Shown here piece after piece: positions 19,412 to 26,820 of a DNA stretch of 55,670 bases; within the stretch, counting starts at the first letter, position 1; every line of letters starts with the position of its first letter. The translations under genes and the position numbers were made by a program. The notes beneath the pieces are model-generated. The model was not told the origin of the DNA and made no database searches. It worked only from the letters and a program-made list of their open reading frames with translations. The stretch comes from Candidatus Phytoplasma meliae (GTDB taxonomy: Bacteria; Bacillota_I; Bacilli_A; Acholeplasmatales; Acholeplasmataceae), in assembly GCF_016876135.2 (NCBI RefSeq), contig NZ_JACAOD020000005.1:1-55670 (forward strand). Reading direction: 5' to 3'.

Positions 19412-20422
19412 CTAATAACTTAATTGTTCTTCTAGGATTCCTTCTTGTAATAACATTAAAAAATCTTCATTAGTAGCGTTAAAAATATAATCTTTAATAT
19501 CTTGTTTTAATAAAACTTCTTTTAAAGACTTAGTTTGATAAGGGGTACCTTTAAAAGTTTGACAAAAGAGAGCTAAATTATCTTCTTTATGAAAAAAATC
19601 ACCAATTAAATAGATATCTTCTATTTTACCAAAACGTAAATCTAAAAAGATTTCTAAGTTTCCCCAAGAAAAACGTTTTTTAAGTATTTTAGTATGATGT
19701 GGTTGAACTTGAAAAATAAATTCAGAAGAACTATATCTTAAAGCTTCTTTTGCTAATAATTCTTCTTCTTTTTGACTAAGATAATAAATTTTAGCAGTTA
19801 ACCCTTGAATAAGGTATTGCATTAAGTCACCTTGAGTCATCCCAGAAGGGAGATAATTTTTAATATTAACTACTCTTGAACGAACGCTTTTAATTCCTTT
19901 AGAAATTAATTTTTGATCATTAGGGGTAATCACATTTACCATAGTATTAAAATCACAATTATAAAGAAGGGTTCCATGAGTAACCATACCATTTTTAGTT
20001 TGTCTAAAAGCATTCCCAGATATTTTTTTACCTTCTAATAAAATATCATTACGGCCACTAAAAGAAACATTAAGTCCTAATTGTTTCAAAAGAGTAACAA
20101 TTTTTAATAAATATGGTTTAAAGTTAAAATTATCACTTCGTGGAACAATCATACTAAAAAGAGGAGTTTGAAGATCATTATAAACGCATCCTCCCCCAGT
20201 AGGTCTTCTAAATAAAGCAATATTATTATTTTTAAGATATTCTAAATTAACTTCATTTTCAATAATTTGATTTTTACCTACTACAACCCCTTTAATTTTC
20301 CAAATAAAGAAATAACTTTCTTCTTTATTCTTTTTTAATAAATAATCAAGAGCATATTGTTCTAAAGCATAATAAAAATAAGGTTTTAAATCACAAACAT
20401 GATTCATTTGAATTAAAGTCAT
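19412..20422 (-). CDS. lplA: Lipoate-protein ligase A
   Basis: The enzyme activates free lipoate with ATP and attaches it to the lipoyl domain of 2-oxoacid dehydrogenases. The 336-residue protein has the family blocks RRPTGGGCVYND, SGRNDILLEGKKISGNAFR with the active lysine, and GTLLYNCDFN, followed by the small C-terminal accessory domain. Phytoplasmas lack lipoate synthesis, so scavenging by this enzyme would keep pyruvate dehydrogenase active and feed acetyl-CoA to PduL (41185-41760). It precedes the ECF-like gene by 124 bp. Confidence 0.93.
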   Translation of the reverse strand: MTLIQMNHVCDLKPYFYYALEQYALDYLLKKNKEESYFFIWKIKGVVVGKNQIIENEVNLEYLKNNNIALFRRPTGGGCVYNDLQTPLFSMIVPRSDNFNFKPYLLKIVTLLKQLGLNVSFSGRNDILLEGKKISGNAFRQTKNGMVTHGTLLYNCDFNTMVNVITPNDQKLISKGIKSVRSRVVNIKNYLPSGMTQGDLMQYLIQGLTAKIYYLSQKEEELLAKEALRYSSSEFIFQVQPHHTKILKKRFSWGNLEIFLDLRFGKIEDIYLIGDFFHKEDNLALFCQTFKGTPYQTKSLKEVLLKQDIKDYIFNATNEDFLMLLQEGILEEQLSY

Positions 20423-20509
20423 CTATATCATTATCTTTCTATTATTATTTTATTAACCACTATCTTTCACCTTTATTATAACATTTATAGTAATTAATAA
20501 AATAATAAT

Positions 20510-20532
20510 AAAACCACTTAAAAAGTGGTTTT
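20510..20532. terminator. Terminator between the accessory gene run and lplA
   Basis: AAAACCACT at 20510-20518 and AGTGGTTTT at 20524-20532 form a nine-pair stem with a five-base loop flanked by A and T tracts. It ends the minus-strand run 23086 to 20616 before lplA begins. Confidence 0.7.
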
Positions 20533-20615
20533 ATGATAACATATACTTTATCTTAATCTTTTAAATATTTATTAGTTAAGTATTTTAAAAAGATTTCTGG
20601 TTTAATTTCAGATTA

Positions 20616-20831
20616 TTAATTAATTTGTTGTTGTCTATTAGAATCATTATTTGATTTATTCTTGGTTGACTTGAAAAATTTAAAAACTTTATTTATTACT
20701 TTGCAAATATCATCAAAGACACACAATAATAATAAAAAGCAGGGGATTAAAATCAAAAATTCTATTACATCTATAACGATACCAATTTCCTTTTTATGAT
20801 TTATTAAAATGTTTTCTAACCAACTCCACAT
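20616..20831 (-). CDS. Small membrane protein of unknown function
   Basis: This 71-residue protein has one clear hydrophobic helix (about residues 17-43) and a lysine-, asparagine- and glutamine-rich tail (SNNDSNRQQQIN). I do not recognise a family. It is the last of five genes in one direction, one base after the stop of its upstream neighbour, so translation is probably coupled. Genes of this kind (short, one helix, charged tail) are typical of phytoplasma accessory regions and potential mobile units. Confidence 0.6.
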   Translation of the reverse strand: MWSWLENILINHKKEIGIVIDVIEFLILIPCFLLLLCVFDDICKVINKVFKFFKSTKNKSNNDSNRQQQIN

Positions 20832-20832
20832 A

Positions 20833-21027
20833 TTATTTTTTTACAACTTCCTTTTTATTTTCCATTGACATCTGTTTATACAAACTAACTAAAAAACCTG
20901 TTTTTATTCTTCGCCAAGCTAATTGAACACTTTTTACAAACCAAAATATTATAATAAAAAATAAAATTCTAAATATCATTTTAATCACAAACCAAAAAAT
21001 TTTAGAAAATAATTTATTCGGATCCAT
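20833..21027 (-). CDS. Small membrane protein of unknown function
   Basis: This 64-residue protein starts at an ATG with a good AAAGGAG site. It has one long aromatic-rich hydrophobic helix (about residues 10-30) followed by a basic amphipathic stretch with WRRIKTG and a lysine-rich end. No family is recognised. It is packed against the 71-residue gene downstream and lies 55 bp after the 110-residue gene, so these form one transcript. A role at the inner face of the membrane is the most that can be inferred. Confidence 0.6.
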   Translation of the reverse strand: MDPNKLFSKIFWFVIKMIFRILFFIIIFWFVKSVQLAWRRIKTGFLVSLYKQMSMENKKEVVKK

Positions 21028-21082
21028 GTAATTTCTCCTTTATTATATAATTTTTTTAATTAAAAAAAATTTAATATCCCTT

Positions 21083-21415
21083 TTATGTTCTTTTTTTAGA
21101 AAATAAATTTAATACCCCTTTTATGATTTTTTTAATTAGTAAAAAAATAAAATCTAACACATAATATGTAAATTGGATGGTATAAGCTATATAAGGCCAA
21201 CAAGATAAAATTAAAAGCAAAAAAATTAAACTTATCAATTGGCTTATTCTTTCTTTAGGGATGCATTGTTCGGATAAAATATTGTTAGATATAAATTCTT
21301 GAATTGTAGTTTTAATTTTAGTTATTTTAATTAATTTACACATATAATTTATACAAAAATCTATAAATTGTAAAATTTTTAATTTTAAATTAATTAACGC
21401 ACCTATGAAAATCAT
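21083..21415 (-). CDS. Membrane protein of unknown function
   Basis: This 110-residue protein begins with a hydrophobic stretch, has a strong helix near residues 66-90 (ISLIFLLLILSCWPYIAYTI) and a further hydrophobic stretch, and ends in a basic tail (SKKRT). An AGGTGG ribosome-binding site lies ten bases before the ATG. No family is recognised. It belongs to the five-gene run of small membrane proteins, with a 307-bp non-coding gap upstream. Confidence 0.55.
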   Translation of the reverse strand: MIFIGALINLKLKILQFIDFCINYMCKLIKITKIKTTIQEFISNNILSEQCIPKERISQLISLIFLLLILSCWPYIAYTIQFTYYVLDFIFLLIKKIIKGVLNLFSKKRT

Positions 21416-21722
21416 AAAATGTATTCCACCTTAATTTAGCAATTTATATAAAATTTTTAATTTTTCTTATATATGGTTTTTTTGTCATGATGAAGTTAAA
21501 ACCTTTTATTAAAATTTTATAATTATTAAATTTTTAAATATAATTAATTTTTAAAAATTTAAGATTATAATAATGTTTGTTTCATCTAAGAAAATGATGG
21601 AACTTGTATTATTTTCATATCTTTATTTCTTTGTTTATTAAACAACTTTTTGCGTCATTTAATTATTAAAATATCGTCTTTGATGTTTTTTTAAGTTAAT
21701 AAAGTTCATTTGAGATATTTAA
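21416..21722. other. 307-bp gap, no gene seen
   Basis: Both strands are almost pure A and T with frequent stops. On the minus strand a 16-codon frame near 21660-21710 starts with ATG, but it is too short to support. I see no clear terminator or promoter, so the genes on either side may still be co-transcribed. Confidence 0.4.
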
Positions 21723-22145
21723 TTATTTTTTGGTTTTTGGTTTAGAATTTTGATCTTTTTGAATCAATTCTTTTATATCTTTTTGAGTTAATTTTTGCTT
21801 TGATAACTCTTTTATATCTTTTTGAATTAATTTTTTCTTTGATAACCTTTTTAAACTATTTTCGATAACTGAATCAGTAAAACCTAGGGTTTTTTTCATT
21901 TCTGCTGTAATTTGTTTTAATTTTAATGTCATTATTTTATCAACTAATTCGTTATCAGTAGCAAATGATTTATAAGTTTCACAAGTATTTTTAGTTTTTT
22001 TATATTTAATTATTAATGTTATAAAAGATATAAGTAAAAAGATAAATATAGCAATATCAAAAACAAAAAAATACATTAAATTATCATTATTAGATATCTT
22101 GTTAAGCACATTGGAGACTGTTTTTAAAATCCAATTGTTTTCCAT
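21723..22145 (-). CDS. Membrane-anchored protein with a repeated charged tail, unknown function
   Basis: This 140-residue protein starts at an ATG with a GAGG site. It has one membrane helix (about residues 24-46) and then a cytoplasmic or external charged part. The C-terminal third contains a repeat: LIQKDIKELSKQK, LTQKDIKELIQK, the unit being about 13-14 residues and also visible as a repeated DNA stretch at 21757-21847. No family is recognised. The repeats suggest recent expansion and possibly length variation between strains. Confidence 0.55.
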   Translation of the reverse strand: MENNWILKTVSNVLNKISNNDNLMYFFVFDIAIFIFLLISFITLIIKYKKTKNTCETYKSFATDNELVDKIMTLKLKQITAEMKKTLGFTDSVIENSLKRLSKKKLIQKDIKELSKQKLTQKDIKELIQKDQNSKPKTKK

Positions 22146-22201
22146 TATTTATACCTCATTTGTTTCTTATTCTTGATTTTTACTAGTTTTTTATTTATTA
22201 T

Positions 22202-23086
22202 TTAATTAGCTTGCTTTAATTTAGAATTTTCTTTCTGTATTTTATACATTTTTATATCTTTTTTTATATCTTTCTTATATGTTGTTATGTTTTCTTCAAA
22301 TGTGTTTCTCAGGGTTGATATTTGTTTCCAAGCGCAAGAGTATTGCTTAATATCATCTGTATCTTTTATTTGTATTTGTGGCAATTCATTACTTGAATTA
22401 TTAAATTGTTTTTTCATGTTTTCAAACAATTCATTTACATGTTTGTTAATGATTTTCAACTTTTGGGAAAGAAGATTGTTGTCGTTATATAATTCTTCTG
22501 ATTCTTTTTCCATTATTTGTATAAATGTTTTATCTTTTTGTCGATAGTTTTTATTAAGTCTACGCGTAAAAAACGCCCACAGCGGGACAAAAAGTAATAC
22601 AATTATTAACGAAATCCAAACTTTTTTTTGCAAAAAATTAATTTTAGATGTACAAAAAATCAGAAATAAAATAAGAATGAAATTTATGACAAATATTTTC
22701 AATATGTTTTTTTTATCTTTTGTTATCTTTTTTTCTAATTTATCTACTTCACCTTTTAATTCTCTTACACCCTTCTCTTGGTCTGCTTGTTGTTCCTTTG
22801 TTAACAACTTCTTATTAGGTTCGAAAGTTTTTATTTTATTTTGGGAAATTTTTGTATATCCTTCATATTTTGAATTTTCTATTTGATCTTCTTCGTCTTC
22901 TATTTGATCTTCTAAAGTTTCTATTCGTTCTTCTGCGTCTTCTATTTGTTCTTCTAAATTTTCTATTTGATCTTCTAAAGCTTCTATTTGATCTTCATCT
23001 TCTGAATTTTCTATTTGTTCTTCTAAAATTTTTATTTTATTTTCTAACTCTTTGATTTTAACTTTTAAAGCTTTTACGTTTTCCAT
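22202..23086 (-). CDS. Coiled-coil membrane protein of unknown function
   Basis: The protein has an N-terminal coiled coil of about 80 residues built from short units of the type LEDQIE and LEEQIE, a second charged stretch, two adjacent membrane helices (roughly residues 130-175 of the form starting at 23086), and a C-terminal coiled segment. I choose the ATG at 23086 (294 residues, AAAGG upstream, longish spacing). The frame also has an ATG at 23125 and a TTG at 23140, both without a ribosome-binding site. No family is recognised. It is first in a run of five genes whose upstream DNA derives from the promoter of a solute-binding-protein gene. Confidence 0.6.
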   Translation of the reverse strand: MENVKALKVKIKELENKIKILEEQIENSEDEDQIEALEDQIENLEEQIEDAEERIETLEDQIEDEEDQIENSKYEGYTKISQNKIKTFEPNKKLLTKEQQADQEKGVRELKGEVDKLEKKITKDKKNILKIFVINFILILFLIFCTSKINFLQKKVWISLIIVLLFVPLWAFFTRRLNKNYRQKDKTFIQIMEKESEELYNDNNLLSQKLKIINKHVNELFENMKKQFNNSSNELPQIQIKDTDDIKQYSCAWKQISTLRNTFEENITTYKKDIKKDIKMYKIQKENSKLKQAN

Positions 23087-23289
23087 TTCTTTATCTATAC
23101 CTTTCTTTGAAAAATAATTTTTCATTTCAACAAAAAACAATTTAAATTTGTTCTATTGTTATATAATTTACTAACAAAATAGAAAATTTATATTCCTCAA
23201 CTAAACCTAATATTTTTTTAAATTTCGTCATATGCTTGTTGAGTTAAATGTTTTTATTCATAAATCTTCGCCACCTATAGACAATAATT

Positions 23290-23411
23290 GGGGCATTGCT
23301 TCATCATAAAAACTTAGAAAAACCAAACAAAAAGTTTTTAAAATCCCATAATAAAAAATAAATAACATTATTATTTTTATCCTTGTTAAGCAAACTTTTA
23401 AATTTATTAAT
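23290..23411 (-). pseudogene. 5' remnant of a solute-binding-protein gene paralogous to 53239-55539
   Basis: From the ATT codon at 23411-23409 the minus strand reads INKFKSLLNKDKNN, matching the start of the protein at the right edge, MNKFKNFINKNKKI. The DNA before it also matches: a poly-A tract, the shared promoter-like repeat and an AAAGG site. The start ATG has become ATT and the frame stops soon after (two stops near 23300). The match fades in the hydrophobic region, so only the gene head is left. Confidence 0.6.
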
Positions 23412-23458
23412 TTTTTCAACCTTTCTTTTATTTTTTTGATAACTATTGATTTCTATAA

Positions 23459-23499
23459 TAAATAGCTATTAATTATAATTATACACCAAAAAAAAAAAA
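23459..23499 (-). repeat. Promoter-containing repeat, copy 1
   Basis: A segment of about 40 bp (plus-strand taaatagctattaattataa..., ending in ttatacacc and a poly-A tract) is identical to 55628-55670. On the minus strand it reads T-tract, GGTG, TATAAT-like boxes. It precedes the remnant of the solute-binding-protein gene here and the intact gene at the right edge. Confidence 0.85.
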
Positions 23500-23576
23500 C
23501 AAGTTTTACGCTCACATAAACTTAATACCCGAGCAATTACCTTGTTTTTTTATATTTTAGATCACATTTCATTAAA

Positions 23577-23608
23577 ATAAAAAAGAGACTTTTACAAGTC
23601 TCTTTTTT
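23577..23608. terminator. Strong hairpin terminator
   Basis: AAAAGAGACTT and AAGTCTCTTTT arms form a stem of 11 or more pairs around a four- or five-base loop, with A and T tracts on both sides. It follows the stop of the pseudogene tail at 23623-23754 and separates the surface-protein cassette from the remnant and gene run to its left. Confidence 0.8.
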
Positions 23609-23622
23609 ATTTTAAAATTGTA

Positions 23623-23754
23623 CTTACTTTACTGTTTTTGTTTTTTTCTTAACGCCGAAAATATACATTTTTTCTACTCCACTTTCTCTTTTTTGAAGCA
23701 TATTTTTAATCTTTGCATGTTGATTTGTTCCTCCTATTTCATGTTTTGGTTCTC
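23623..23754 (-). pseudogene. C-terminal remnant of an unidentified gene
   Basis: A minus-strand frame with no good start encodes about 43 residues ending in the basic tail MYIFGVKKKTKTVK before a TAA. An in-frame TAA lies directly upstream. The composition looks like coding sequence, and a terminator follows at 23577-23608, so this seems to be the surviving end of a gene. A short ORF with an internal ATG (25 residues) could still be translated. The family is not recognised. Confidence 0.4.
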
Positions 23755-23804
23755 CTTACGTGTGTGTTAGGCGTTAATCTGAAGATTAGCTGAGGGTATA
23801 AAAA

Positions 23805-23830
23805 AGAACTAATCTTGGAAGATTAGTTCT
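23805..23830 (-). terminator. Terminator of surface-protein cassette copy A
   Basis: A perfect 12-pair stem (AGAACTAATCTT and its complement) with a two-base GG/CC loop, followed on the minus strand by a T tract. The same element with a different loop is found at 24887-24912. Confidence 0.8.
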
Positions 23831-23833
23831 GAG

Positions 23834-24187
23834 TTAATTGTAGTCTGGGGAGACTTCAAATATTTTACCATGCGGATCGTAATATGGGTTTTCACGAAAG
23901 GGAGTGGGTTTGATGCAAATACTTTGGGTCCCATCAGAATAATCAAAAGATTGCTTTTCATAGGATAGATATTGCTTTGAGTATTCATTAATGAGATTGT
24001 ATTCTTGTAAAACGTTTTCTACTTGTGCTTGATTGGTGCAAGTTTTTAGCTTGTTTAATAAATAGTCATTACCTTGAATAGCATTGTATATGTTGATTTT
24101 TTTGATGGGTTTTGCGTAGAATTCTATAGTTGTTGAAGTGATATTGTTATGATATGGGAAACTGGGGGTATTATTTAACAAGTTCAA
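23834..24187 (-). CDS. Second protein of the duplicated surface cassette (copy A)
   Basis: This 117-residue frame begins at a TTG at 24187 that overlaps the end of the preceding frame and ends DPHGKIFEVSPDYN. No membrane helix is seen. It is rich in Asn, Tyr and Ile and I do not recognise a family. A copy at 24916-25252 shares the N-terminal NNxPSFPYHNNITSTTI segment, the central TCTN/NCTN-xx-xVxNVL segment and the C-terminal EVSPDYN, but is frameshifted. Because both copies change frame at the same place relative to the upstream gene, the two parts may be separate coupled genes, or an older fusion that broke before the duplication. Confidence 0.5.
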   Translation of the reverse strand: MNLLNNTPSFPYHNNITSTTIEFYAKPIKKINIYNAIQGNDYLLNKLKTCTNQAQVENVLQEYNLINEYSKQYLSYEKQSFDYSDGTQSICIKPTPFRENPYYDPHGKIFEVSPDYN

Positions 24188-24754
24188 TTGGTATGTTAAT
24201 TTTAACTGTATTAGGTTGCCAATTGTTACGAAAAGTGTTTAAGTCAGTTTCTGTGAAACCTGATAATTCTTCCTCCTTGAAGGTTATTTTGATAATTACG
24301 TCTTTAGCTTCTCCGGGGTTCATTTTTGGTTGTTTTGAATTGTTATATTCTATCTCTGTTCCGTTTTGGTTGTAGTAATTAAGTTTTTTAGTTTTTCTTT
24401 TAAGGATGTGTTATTACTTGTTATTATCGCATCATCTATTTTTAGGTGTAAAGTTTCTGTTTTTGATTGATTGGTTATTGTTGCTTGGTGGTTTATTTCT
24501 TTGGTTTCATTTGTGTTGTCAAAGAGGATGGCATCTTTAGGGGTTAATGATAGGTTAGAGTTTGTTCTAACATTATCTAGTTTGATGATGTCTTTTTGGG
24601 GAGTCAATTTTACTGTGGTTTCGGTTGATTCTTTGGTTTTGTGATATTGACTGATGGCGTATATTCCGCCGAATAATACTCCCGTAGTTAGGGTAATAAT
24701 TGAAATGAAGATAATTGGGTTTTTTAATGTGTTTTTAATTTTAATAAAATTCAT
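24171..24754 (-). pseudogene. Membrane-anchored surface-type protein, copy A, frameshifted
   Basis: The frame starts at an ATG at 24754 after AAAGGAG. It encodes a short basic head, a membrane helix (about residues 12-34), and a beta-rich external part with DIIKLDNVRTNS and KEINHQATITNQS. Near residue 122 it loses about eight bases against copy B, runs into another frame and stops at 24350. The original frame continues from about 24372 to the TAA at 24171 and keeps EEELSGFTETDLNTF and the end NIPIELVK. Joined, it would encode about 194 residues. Function is unknown; the layout is that of a Sec-exported, membrane-held surface protein. Confidence 0.6.
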
Positions 24755-24815
24755 ATTTTTATTTCTCCTTTATTTAGTATTTAATCATACATTTTCTATT
24801 ATACTCTTTTTTTTT

Positions 24816-24865
24816 GCAAGAGTATTGCTTGGCTTTGGGTTTTTTTGGTGGAGGTTGTTACGTGT
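24816..24865. repeat. Cassette boundary repeat, copy 1
   Basis: The stretch upstream of the copy A start, with ttgcaagagtattgcttggc and the following T-rich and GGTGGAGG part up to ttacgtgtg, recurs at 26725-26777 upstream of copy B. The end of it (ttacgtgtg) is also seen at 23756-23764. These mark the borders of a roughly 1.08-kb duplicated unit. Confidence 0.7.
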
Positions 24866-24886
24866 GGTTGGTTGTTGTATAAAAAA

Positions 24887-24912
24887 AGAACTAATCTTTC
24901 AAGATTAGTTCT
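24887..24912 (-). terminator. Terminator of surface-protein cassette copy B
   Basis: A perfect 12-pair stem with a two-base loop, followed on the minus strand by a seven-base T tract. The stem is identical to that at 23805-23830; only the loop differs. Confidence 0.8.
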
Positions 24913-24915
24913 GAG

Positions 24916-25252
24916 TTAATTGTAGTCTGGGGAGACTTCGAGTATTTTATTGGTTAATTTAATATAATATGGGTTGTTTCTGGTGACCATGATTATTACA
25001 TACTTTTTATCTTCTGGCGGTGGTTGTATATAGGATGCGTAGAATAGATAATCATCAATGATGTTGTGTGCTTTTAAAACGTTTTTTACTTCGGTTATGT
25101 TGGTGCAATTTGTGAGATCATTGGTTAAGTTTTCATCATCGTTAATAGCTTCGTGTATAGTTTTTGGGATGGATTTTAATTAGGATATCTATAGTTGTTG
25201 AAGTGATATTGTTATGATATGGGAAACTGGGGGCATTATTCAACAAGTTCAA
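24916..25252 (-). pseudogene. Second protein of the duplicated surface cassette (copy B), frameshifted
   Basis: From a TTG at 25252 the frame reads NNAPSFPYHNNITSTTI as in copy A, then runs to a stop near 25167. A second frame picks up with EAINDDENL and continues to the shared end LEVSPDYN at 24916. The total length, 337 bases, is not a multiple of three, as expected for a frameshift. The middle has also diverged strongly from copy A. Confidence 0.55.
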
Positions 25253-25761
25253 TTGGTATGTTAATTTTAACTGTATTAGGTTGCCAATTGTTACGAAAAG
25301 TGTTTAAGTCAGTTTCTGTGAAACCTGATAATTCTTCCTCCTTTAAGGTTATTTTGATAGTTACGTCTTTAGCTTCTTGGGGTTTCATTGTTGGTGGATT
25401 TAAATCGTTATATTCTGTCTCTGTTCCGTTTTGGTTGTAGTAGTATTTAATGTTTAACAATTTGTTTACTTGTTCTTTTAAGATTGCGTTATCGTTTTTT
25501 ATTTCGATTTCGTGATTACCTATTTTTAGGTGTAAAGTTTCTGTTGGGGATTGATTGGTTATTGTTGCTTGGTGGTTTATTTCTTTGGTTTCCTTTGTGT
25601 TGTCAAAGATGTTGGAATTGTTGGGGACTAACAATAGGGTAGAGTTTGTTCTAACATTATCTAGTTTGATGATGTCTTGACGGGGCGCCAAGTTTACTGT
25701 GATTTCGGTTGCTGTTTTGGTTTTGTGATATTGACTGATGGCATATATTCCACCGAATAAT
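25236..25761 (-). pseudogene. Membrane-anchored surface-type protein, copy B, main part (5' end cut off by an insertion)
   Basis: The frame encodes GGIYAISQYHKTK and then the same external domain as copy A (DIIKLDNVRTNS, KEINHQATITNQS, EEELSGFTETDLNTF, end NIPIELVE). It is intact through the point where copy A is frameshifted, so it shows what the complete domain looks like. At 25761 the match to copy A stops; the missing start and helix lie at 26591-26661, 829 bp away. An internal start near 25691 could give a 151-residue soluble form without export signal, which is unlikely to be functional. Confidence 0.65.
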
Positions 25762-25796
25762 GATCATTTTTTAATATTCTTTAATACGATGGTTTT

Positions 25797-25960
25797 CTAA
25801 TCTTTTATCTTTCTAATCCTTTATCTGAATCTTTTAAGAAATCTATTTTCTACTTTACAATCTTTATATCAAAAATAATTGCCTTTAACTGTAACGTATT
25901 TATCTTTTAAAATTTCAATACATTGATTATAAGTAGATAATTGCTTAATTTTAATTTAAT
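25797..25960 (-). pseudogene. Decayed coding fragment inside the insertion
   Basis: The minus strand reads KIKQLSTYNQCIEILKDKY followed by VTVKGNYF, then a TGA, then a further charged stretch with another stop. The first part looks like real coding sequence and the stops like decay. The family is not recognised. Confidence 0.35.
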
Positions 25961-26161
25961 TCATGGTAAATAGAGTGATAAAAAACAAATTTTTTCATAT
26001 GCAAATTAATTTTGTCAGCTAATTTTTGTATTTTTCTTCTGTTTTTTTACTTTCTTTATAACTTTGAAATATTATTATTAATATTTATTAATTTTAATTA
26101 AAATTTTTTATTTTTTAAATCTTTAATTTTTGTACTAAGTTTTGGATAATCGAAAATAGTT

Positions 26162-26416
26162 CTACTTCGCCTGTTGTCTTGGTAAATTTTTTAATAGAAA
26201 TTCTTGTATTCCTTTGTTATAACCCCAAATATAAATCGGAATAACAAAAATTAAGATAAAATATTTAATGTCGGTTAATTCTAAACCTTGTTTACCTTTG
26301 TTCTTACCTTTTTTATAAAAGAAGATTAAGAAGGCGAAAGTTATTGATAAACATATTAATAAATTTCTTAAGTGGTCATAGAGTATAGATAGGGTAAATA
26401 AATAATCGGTGTTCAT
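26162..26416 (-). CDS. Small membrane protein of unknown function
   Basis: This 84-residue protein has two predicted membrane helices (about residues 15-34 and 50-67) separated by a basic loop KKGKNKGKQG. The ribosome-binding site is weak (AAGAAAG). I do not recognise a family. It is the only intact frame in the 829-bp insertion, and in size and make-up it resembles the small membrane proteins at 20616-21415. Confidence 0.5.
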   Translation of the reverse strand: MNTDYLFTLSILYDHLRNLLICLSITFAFLIFFYKKGKNKGKQGLELTDIKYFILIFVIPIYIWGYNKGIQEFLLKNLPRQQAK

Positions 26417-26590
26417 ATTTTTTCTTTTCTTTCTTATTTAGAATTGGATACGTTTCAACAAGAGATTTATATTTTCTTGCTTATTAAAAACTAAACTAGT
26501 TTCTATCTAAAATGAACAGAAAACTTTCATTGTATTTAGTTTGCCAACTCGTACCAGCTTTAAGCTAGTTTCTGAGTAAGTAATTCCTAT

Positions 26591-26661
26591 GTAGTTAGGG
26601 TAATAATTGAAATGAAGATAATTGGGTTTTTTAACGTGTTTTTAATTTTAATAAAATTCAT
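26591..26661 (-). pseudogene. 5' end of surface-protein copy B, separated by the insertion
   Basis: Bases 26591-26661 match the start of copy A (24683-24754) almost exactly, including the ATG at 26661, the AAAGGAG site beyond it and the beginning of the membrane helix. The rest of the gene is at 25236-25761. Confidence 0.7.
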
Positions 26662-26724
26662 ATTTTTATTTCTCCTTTATTTAGTATTTAATCATACATT
26701 TTCTATTATACTCTTTTTTTTTTT

Positions 26725-26777
26725 TTTGCAAGAGTATTGCTTGGCTTTGGGTTTTTTTTGGTGGAGGTTGTTACGTG
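26725..26777. repeat. Cassette boundary repeat, copy 2
   Basis: Nearly identical to 24816-24865, differing mainly in the lengths of T tracts. It lies upstream of the separated 5' end of copy B and confirms that the insertion sits inside a once complete second unit. Confidence 0.7.
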
Positions 26778-26820
26778 TGTGTTGTGTGTATTGTTTTAAA
26801 AAAGAGGGTTAATCTGAAAA

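Larger units (their letters stand above)
25762..26590. mobile_element. 829-bp insertion splitting surface-protein copy B
   Basis: Comparison with copy A shows that 25762-26590 replaces only about six bases (24677-24682). It holds one 84-residue membrane-protein frame (26162-26416), a decayed coding fragment (25797-25960) and AT-rich filler. I see no terminal inverted repeats, no clear target duplication and no transposase, so the agent is unknown; a rearrangement with loss of an element is as likely as a simple insertion. Confidence 0.55.

Noticed and set aside
22852..23055. Leucine-rich plus-strand frame (LLRLLFDLL repeats)
   Set aside because: It is the complement of the acidic coiled-coil repeats of the minus-strand gene.
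23258..23368. 36-residue frame with a signal-peptide-like head (MLFIFYYGILKTFCLVFLSF), possible secreted effector
   Set aside because: It lies out of frame inside the decayed head of the duplicated solute-binding-protein gene, so the hydrophobicity is explained by the old signal anchor. The AAGGA upstream is also part of the old coding DNA.
23771..23788. Hairpin TAATCT/AGATTA next to the copy A terminator as a second terminator
   Set aside because: Six to seven pairs only and no T tract; it is probably an older, decayed copy of the cassette terminator, also seen at 26814-26827.
24154..25440. Two nearly identical 73-residue plus-strand frames (24154-24375 and 25219-25440)
   Set aside because: They are antisense to the conserved end of the duplicated surface protein; the match comes from the duplication, not from coding on the plus strand.
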